Assembly: GCA_035940575.1 (NCBI GenBank)
Contig: DASZER010000046.1
Coordinates: forward strand, 1-64,000
Length of the DNA: 64,000 nt
Reading direction: 5' to 3'
Origin: BP-191 sp035940575
Lineage (GTDB): Bacteria; Actinomycetota; Actinomycetes; BP-191
The notes under the pieces are model-generated. The model was not told the origin of the DNA. It searched no databases and saw only the letters and a list, made by a program, of their open reading frames with translations. The position numbers were made by a program, and so were the translations under genes. Positions 59,697 through 64,000 of this stretch are shown here, in pieces (the stretch's first letter is position 1; every line of letters starts with the position of its first letter).

Positions 59697-60947
59697 GTGA
59701 TGCGCCGTTCGGCAAGGCTCGCTGAGGAGTTCGCCGCCGCCCTCGAGGGCCGCGGCGTCGCCTCCGCGCGCCGTGACCCGGCTCTCGCCCCCCTCCTGAG
59801 CGTGGCGCAGGGCCTGGCTTCGGTCCCCGTCGCCGCCTCCCCCGACTTCCGCGACGCGCTGCGCCGCCGCCTGCTCGCCGTCGCGACCGTGCCGCCCGTC
59901 GCCGTCCCCGCCCCGAGCCCCGTCGAACGGGCCAAGGGCTGGGTCGAGGGCTGGCGCGTCCAGAAGGCGATGGCCGCCGCGGCCGCGTCCATGGCCGTCG
60001 TCGTCGGCGCCTCCGGCGTCAGCGTCGGCGCGAGCCGGTCCGTGCCCGGCGACGCCCTCTACGGCCTCAAGCGCAGCGCCGAGGGCGTGCAGCTCTCGCT
60101 GGCGCGCAACGACGTCAACCGCGGCAAGCGCCACCTCCAGCACGCCGAGACCCGCCTGCACGAGATCGCGAAGCTCGTCGACACCGACCTCGCCCTCGCG
60201 CCCGGCGCACCGGCCGCGCCCGGCCAGATCACGGTCGCGTTCGGCGGCTCCCGCTCCGAGCGGGTCGGCGAGGCGTTGCGGCTGATGGACGAGGACACCC
60301 GCGACGGCACGCGCCTGCTGTTCGAGGCGTACGCCGAGGAGCACGACGACGACGTGCTGCGCGTCGTACGCCGCTTCACGCAGCGCCAGCGCGACCACCT
60401 CGGCCAGGTCCTCGACAAGCTGCCCACCGCCGCGCACGCCAAGGCCGAGGAGTCCCTCGCGCTCGTCGCGAGCCTCGACCTGCGCGCGACGCAGCTCCTG
60501 TCGGTCGGCACGTGCGGCGACGACTGCGCCGCCCCGGTGCCGACCGCGCCGACGCCCGGCGCGACGCAGGTCCCGACGCCGGCGCCGTCCCCGTCGTACG
60601 ACTCCCTCGGCCCGCTGCCGTGCACCTGCCCCGAGGACCCGAACGCGTCCCCGACGCCGGAGCCCACGCCGACGCCGACGCCGTCCGAGCCGACGCCGTC
60701 CCCGACGCCCTCGCCGGAGCCGTCCTCGACGTCGCGCCCGCCGGTCACGGCCTCGCCGACGCCCGAGCCGACGCAGACGCACTACCCGGTGCCGACGTAC
60801 GTGCCCGGCCCGGTCGCGACCCCGGTCCAGACCGTGGCCGACGAGGTCAACGAGGTCCTGCCGACGCCGCTGCCGACGTTGCCGCCGACCCTGCCGGTCC
60901 CTGTCGACGCGCCGGTCGTCCCCGGCATCCCCGTCTCCCGCCCGTAG
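59697..60947 (+). CDS. DUF5667 membrane protein, RsbN-like anti-sigma candidate
   Basis: The 416-residue protein has a soluble N-terminus (RSARLAEEFAAALEG...), one helix (AMAAAAASMAVVVGASGVSVG), and an extracytoplasmic helical DUF5667 domain (PGDALYGLKRSAEGVQLSLARN). The last 150 residues are a Pro/Thr/Ser wall-spanning tail. Position directly after bldN matches Streptomyces rsbN, whose N-terminus holds BldN at the membrane. The GTG has AAGGAGG at ideal spacing. The anti-sigma function is inferred from context. Confidence 0.82.
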   Translation: MMRRSARLAEEFAAALEGRGVASARRDPALAPLLSVAQGLASVPVAASPDFRDALRRRLLAVATVPPVAVPAPSPVERAKGWVEGWRVQKAMAAAAASMAVVVGASGVSVGASRSVPGDALYGLKRSAEGVQLSLARNDVNRGKRHLQHAETRLHEIAKLVDTDLALAPGAPAAPGQITVAFGGSRSERVGEALRLMDEDTRDGTRLLFEAYAEEHDDDVLRVVRRFTQRQRDHLGQVLDKLPTAAHAKAEESLALVASLDLRATQLLSVGTCGDDCAAPVPTAPTPGATQVPTPAPSPSYDSLGPLPCTCPEDPNASPTPEPTPTPTPSEPTPSPTPSPEPSSTSRPPVTASPTPEPTQTHYPVPTYVPGPVATPVQTVADEVNEVLPTPLPTLPPTLPVPVDAPVVPGIPVSRP

Positions 60948-60950
60948 CGC

Positions 60951-60977
60951 TCAACCGCTGGGCCGAACGTCCGATAC
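60951..60977 (+). promoter_or_regulatory. Sigma-28 (WhiG/FliA)-type promoter before surface protein gene
   Basis: TCAA (60951-60954), 15 nt, TCCGATAC (60970-60977). The spacing equals that of the site at 52503. It would give a 5' leader of about 200 nt for the surface protein gene at 61190. It begins 4 bp after the DUF5667 gene stop. Confidence 0.6.
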
Positions 60978-61189
60978 AGGACGTAGGTCACCGGCTGCGC
61001 TACCGTGCGCCGTCGGCGATGTCCGATTGGTCCGAACTGACCACTCTTGACCAGGAAAAATCTTCAAGGAAGCCCGTAACCCCGTCGATCTACTAGTCGT
61101 TGTGGGCTACGTCGTACACCACCCGTACGAACACACAGACAAGCGAAGGGCCGGCCAACGTGGCGGGCCAACACTCGGAGGTCGGGAGC

Positions 61190-62614
61190 ATGACCAAGTA
61201 CAACAGCCGGGGGGCGCGGCTCACCGCTCTCGCCCTTGCCACCGGCACGCTCGTCGTCTCGGCGACGGCGCCCGCGGGCGCTGACGCCGTACCGGTGCCG
61301 GACATCTTCGGCGGCCGCGCGCAGGGCACCGCGATCCACCTGGAGGTCAACCTCCCGGCGCCCGTGAACCTGCCCGGCATCGGCGACATCACGTCGCTCG
61401 TGCAGGACATCTCGTTCACCGAGGGCAACACGGCGAAGGACCTGGTCGCGAAGCCGACCTCCGTCGCCAAGGCCGTCCTCGGCAACGGCAACGTCGTCGT
61501 CCTCTCGGACGTCCTCGGCAAGGCCGTCATCTCCAGCCTGGACGGCAAGTCCTCCGCGAACGACTCGATCCTCGCGCAGGACCTGGGCCTCCTGAAGATC
61601 GGCGTCGGCGAGATCACCTCCGCCGTGTCGCCCGACTCCGCCACCTCGGCGCTCACGAGCACCTCGTCCTCCTCGCTCGCCAGCCTCCGCATCGGCCTCG
61701 CCGGCCTGCCGGACCTGCCGCTGAAGACGGACCTGAACGCGGTCGTCAACCAGCTCAACGACACGGTCGACGGTGCGCAGAGCACGGTCGGTGCCGCGGT
61801 CGAGAACGCCCTCGGTGTCCTCGACGAGGCCACGCAGGGTGCGGCCGCCCCGGTCGTCGCGCAGGTCGAGGCCGTCAAGGCGCAGCTCACCTCGCTGCTC
61901 GACTCGCTCCAGAACACGATCGCCAACCTCTCGGCCGACACGGACCTCGTCCGCCTGTCGCTCCTGGAGTCCACGGAGACGATCACCCGCGCGGGTGCCA
62001 TGGTCACGGCCAAGGCGACCTCGGGCGTCGGTGGCCTCGACATCCTCGGCGGCCTCGTGCACCTCGACGCCGTCAAGACCGAGTCGTTCTCCTCGGCGAA
62101 CGGCAGCAAGGGCGCGGCCGCGGCCGACACCCTCACCACGATCCTGGGCCTCAAGGTCGCGGACGTCCTCGACCTGAAGCTCACGTCCGAGGGCCTCTCC
62201 GGCACCGTTCTGGGCAACGCCCTCCCGGCTGAGGCGCAGGACGCGATCCAGACCGTGATCTCGCAGGTGAACGGCGTTCTCGCCCTCGCCGGTGTCACGA
62301 TCGTCAACGGCCAGACCACGAAGGCCGTGGACGCCAACGGCAAGTTCGCGAGCAGCTCGTCCGAGGGCGTTGGCATCGTCGTCAACCCGCTCAAGGCCGC
62401 CAAGCCGCTCGTGAAGGTCCAGCTGGTCCCGGCCGGCACGGCCGTCAACGCGGCGATCGCGCCCCGCGCGGTCACCCCGCCGAAGGTCACCACCCCGGAG
62501 ACCAAGACCCCGCTGGCCCGCACCGGCGTTGAGCTCCCGCTCTTCGCGGTCATCGGCACCGGCCTCGTGGGCGTCGCCCTCGTCGCCCGCCGCCGCCGCA
62601 CCGTCGAGGCGTAA
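61190..62614 (+). CDS. Surface protein with LAxTG sortase (class E) anchor
   Basis: The 474-residue product has a signal peptide (LTALALATGTLVVSATAPAGA) and a C-terminal LARTG motif, a hydrophobic helix (PLFAVIGTGLVGVALVA) and RRRR, which marks a class E sortase substrate. The middle alternates beta-rich and helical segments (VEAVKAQLTSLLDSLQNTIANL). It shares layout with the 14108-15814 protein. The ATG at 61190 follows GGAGGTCGGG. It is preceded by a sigma-28-like promoter and followed by a strong terminator. Confidence 0.8.
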   Translation: MTKYNSRGARLTALALATGTLVVSATAPAGADAVPVPDIFGGRAQGTAIHLEVNLPAPVNLPGIGDITSLVQDISFTEGNTAKDLVAKPTSVAKAVLGNGNVVVLSDVLGKAVISSLDGKSSANDSILAQDLGLLKIGVGEITSAVSPDSATSALTSTSSSSLASLRIGLAGLPDLPLKTDLNAVVNQLNDTVDGAQSTVGAAVENALGVLDEATQGAAAPVVAQVEAVKAQLTSLLDSLQNTIANLSADTDLVRLSLLESTETITRAGAMVTAKATSGVGGLDILGGLVHLDAVKTESFSSANGSKGAAAADTLTTILGLKVADVLDLKLTSEGLSGTVLGNALPAEAQDAIQTVISQVNGVLALAGVTIVNGQTTKAVDANGKFASSSSEGVGIVVNPLKAAKPLVKVQLVPAGTAVNAAIAPRAVTPPKVTTPETKTPLARTGVELPLFAVIGTGLVGVALVARRRRTVEA

Positions 62615-62640
62615 CCAGTAGCACCAAGCTCGACCTCCCC

Positions 62641-62670
62641 CGAAGGCCCCCGCGAAAGCGGGGGCCTTCG
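62641..62670 (+). terminator. 13-bp hairpin terminator
   Basis: CGAAGGCCCCCGC-GAAA-GCGGGGGCCTTCG is a perfect stem with a tetraloop, 26 bp after the surface protein stop. Rho-independent type, though the tail is not U-rich. Confidence 0.88.
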
Positions 62671-62730
62671 GCATGTCGGCCACCGCCGCTCGACGCGGCG
62701 GTGGGCGACGTCTGGAGAGGGGGGCAGGGG

Positions 62731-62812
62731 GTGGGCGCGGTACGGCGTGCCGGTCCGCCGACTAAGGCGACGCAGGAGCCCTAGGCGGGCCGGCACGCCG
62801 TACCCCGCCCAC
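62731..62812. repeat. Long near-perfect palindrome (29-bp stem, 24-nt loop)
   Basis: 62731-62759 pairs with 62784-62812 over 29 positions, with one C-C mismatch and one G-U pair. The centre includes GGTACGGCGTGCCGG and its complement. The right arm ends 12 bp before the GTG of the HAD gene. It is too long for an ordinary terminator and might be a REP/MITE-like element or a cruciform regulatory site. Confidence 0.8.
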
Positions 62813-62824
62813 TAGGGTTGGCCC

Positions 62825-63721
62825 GTGTTCGGGAAGCGCAAGCGTCGCGACGACGAGGTGACGCACGTCCTGACGGGCGCGGCGAGTGCCGCGGCGGCGG
62901 AGGTCGAGCAGGCGCTCGAGGTGCCGCCCGACCCGACGGCGGCGGCGTTCTTCGACTGCGACAACACCCTGATGGTCGGCGCCAGCATCTACCACTTCGC
63001 CAAGGGCCTCGTCGCGAGGAAGCTCTTCACGACCAGGGACATGGTCGGCTTCATGTGGGACCAGCTCCTGTTCCGCGTGCGGGGCACCGAGGACCGCGGC
63101 GCGATGGTGGAGGCGCGGGAGGCGGCGCTGTCGTTCGTGAAGGGCCGCGAGGTCGCGGAGATCGTCGCGTACGGCGAGGAGATCTACGACGAGCTGATGG
63201 CGGAGCGCATCTACAGCGGCACCCGGGCTCTCGCGCAGCAGCACCTCGACAACGGCCAGCGGGTCTGGATCGTCACGGCGACGCCCGTCGAGCTGGCGAG
63301 CATCATCTCCCGCCGCCTGGGGCTGACCGGCGCGCTGGGCACGGTGTCGGAGGTACGCGACGGCCGCTACACGGGCAGGCTCGTCGGCGAGCCGCTGCAC
63401 GGGGCCGCGAAGGCCGAGGCGGTACGCGCGCTGGCCGAGCGCGAGGGCCTGGACCTGGCGCGCTGCACGGCGTACAGCGACTCGGCCAACGACATCCCGA
63501 TGCTGTCGACGGTCGGCCACGCCGTCGCCGTGAACCCCGACGGCGAGCTGCGCGACGTCGCCCGCGAGCGCGGCTGGGAGGTCCGCGACTTCCGGACCGG
63601 GCGCAAGGCCGCGATGATCGGCATCCCCGCCGCGGCGGGCGTCGGGGCGGTCGCGGGAGGCGTGATGGCCGGGTTGGCGTACCGGAGGCGGCGCAACGCC
63701 GTCTACGCTGGTACGCGATGA
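62825..63721 (+). CDS. HAD-IB family phosphatase (SerB-like)
   Basis: The 298-residue protein has the HAD motif I FDCDNTL, motif II VTATPVELA and motif III/IV AYSDSANDIPML of the subfamily IB hydrolases related to phosphoserine phosphatase. A C-terminal helix (AAAGVGAVAGGVMAGLAY) and basic end suggest membrane contact, as in LPLAT-linked HAD-IB proteins. Its stop overlaps the next gene's start. The substrate is unknown. Confidence 0.88.
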   Translation: MFGKRKRRDDEVTHVLTGAASAAAAEVEQALEVPPDPTAAAFFDCDNTLMVGASIYHFAKGLVARKLFTTRDMVGFMWDQLLFRVRGTEDRGAMVEAREAALSFVKGREVAEIVAYGEEIYDELMAERIYSGTRALAQQHLDNGQRVWIVTATPVELASIISRRLGLTGALGTVSEVRDGRYTGRLVGEPLHGAAKAEAVRALAEREGLDLARCTAYSDSANDIPMLSTVGHAVAVNPDGELRDVARERGWEVRDFRTGRKAAMIGIPAAAGVGAVAGGVMAGLAYRRRRNAVYAGTR

Positions 63722-64000
63722 CCACCACCACGCTCGCCGCGAACGACCTCTGCTGGTGTGGCAGCGGCCGGCGCTACAAGCGCTGCCACCGCCTCGCCGA
63801 CCTCGACCCGGCCGCCGCCGCCGCGAAGGCGGCCGCCGCCGAGCCCGTGCGCCGGGTGAAGCCCGGCCGGCTCTCGCCGCCGCGCGAGGTGCCTGCGCAC
63901 ATCCCGCGCCCCGACTACGCCGTCACGGGCACCCCGGTGCGTACGCGCGCGAGCGGCAAGCCGAAGACGCCCGACGAGATCGAGCGGATGCGCCGCGCCG
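63718..64000 (+). CDS. map: Methionine aminopeptidase with N-terminal SEC-C zinc motif (cut by window end)
   Basis: The first 94 residues are visible. They begin with the SEC-C motif CWCGSGRRYKRCH, then a linker, then LSPPREVPAHIPRPDYA and the MetAP signature KTPDEIERMRRA that precedes the catalytic domain. This form occurs in actinobacteria as the long type I enzyme that trims N-terminal methionine at the ribosome. The ATG overlaps the HAD gene stop (ATGA). The rest lies beyond the window. Confidence 0.88.
   Translation, partial: MTTTTLAANDLCWCGSGRRYKRCHRLADLDPAAAAAKAAAAEPVRRVKPGRLSPPREVPAHIPRPDYAVTGTPVRTRASGKPKTPDEIERMRRA

Overview
The window is high-GC DNA of an actinobacterium (Actinomycetota). 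Two kinds of evidence support this. First, it carries developmental regulators of the Streptomyces type: BldC, BldN and an RsbN/DUF5667 partner. Second, it has the actinobacterial gene order rex-hemA-hemC-cobA/hemD-hemB, futalosine-type menaquinone genes, many GTG starts and 4-bp GTGA/ATGA overlaps between co-transcribed genes. The exact lineage cannot be fixed from the sequence. A split b6f-like cytochrome bc complex suggests an under-sampled lineage rather than a model genus.

Layout. 1-4300 is an accessory island of visibly lower GC: the 3' end of an IS481-type transposase, hairpin-rich non-coding DNA, and a two-gene operon encoding a GHKL ATPase fused to a PD-(D/E)XK-like nuclease plus a DNA methyltransferase (a probable restriction/defence cassette). 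4.7-12.9 kb holds a GT8-like glycosyltransferase, an MFS transporter, a class III nucleotide cyclase and several secreted proteins. 12.8-20 kb holds menaquinone genes (mqnE, ubiX-like, mqnP, mqnL), an anchored surface protein, an Lrp regulator and bldC. 20.5-22.7 kb encodes a cbb3-oxidase-like pair, translationally coupled to the menaquinone genes, whose CcoN-like subunit has lost its recognisable metal-ligand histidines. 22.8-23.4 kb is a toxin-antitoxin pair. 23.5-27.3 kb is the system II cytochrome c maturation operon (resA-ccdA-resB-ccsA). 27.4-32.0 kb is a b6f-like complex operon. 32-43.2 kb has small secreted peptides and the tetrapyrrole operon led by Rex. 43.3-48.1 kb is one giant secreted protein. 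48.5-52.5 kb has an ECF sigma factor, a membrane protein, an acyl-CoA synthetase and an L7Ae-like protein. 52.5-55.3 kb holds three tandem CAP-domain secreted proteins. 55.3-55.8 kb holds two lanthipeptide-like precursors. 56-64 kb has a class A PBP, a response regulator, bldN-rsbN, a second anchored surface protein, a HAD-IB phosphatase and the start of a methionine aminopeptidase.

How the parts work together. The core theme is respiration: menaquinone, haem, cytochrome c assembly, a quinol:cytochrome c oxidoreductase, and redox control by Rex with an operator visible at its own promoter. The second theme is development and the cell surface: bldC, bldN and rsbN, sigma-28 (WhiG/FliA)-like promoters, a c-di-GMP-I riboswitch in front of a CAP protein, and sortase-like surface proteins. 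The most novel-looking items are the GHKL-nuclease/methylase cassette, the ligand-less CcoN operon, the sigma-28 promoter plus c-di-GMP riboswitch leader, and the paired RiPP precursors without visible enzymes.
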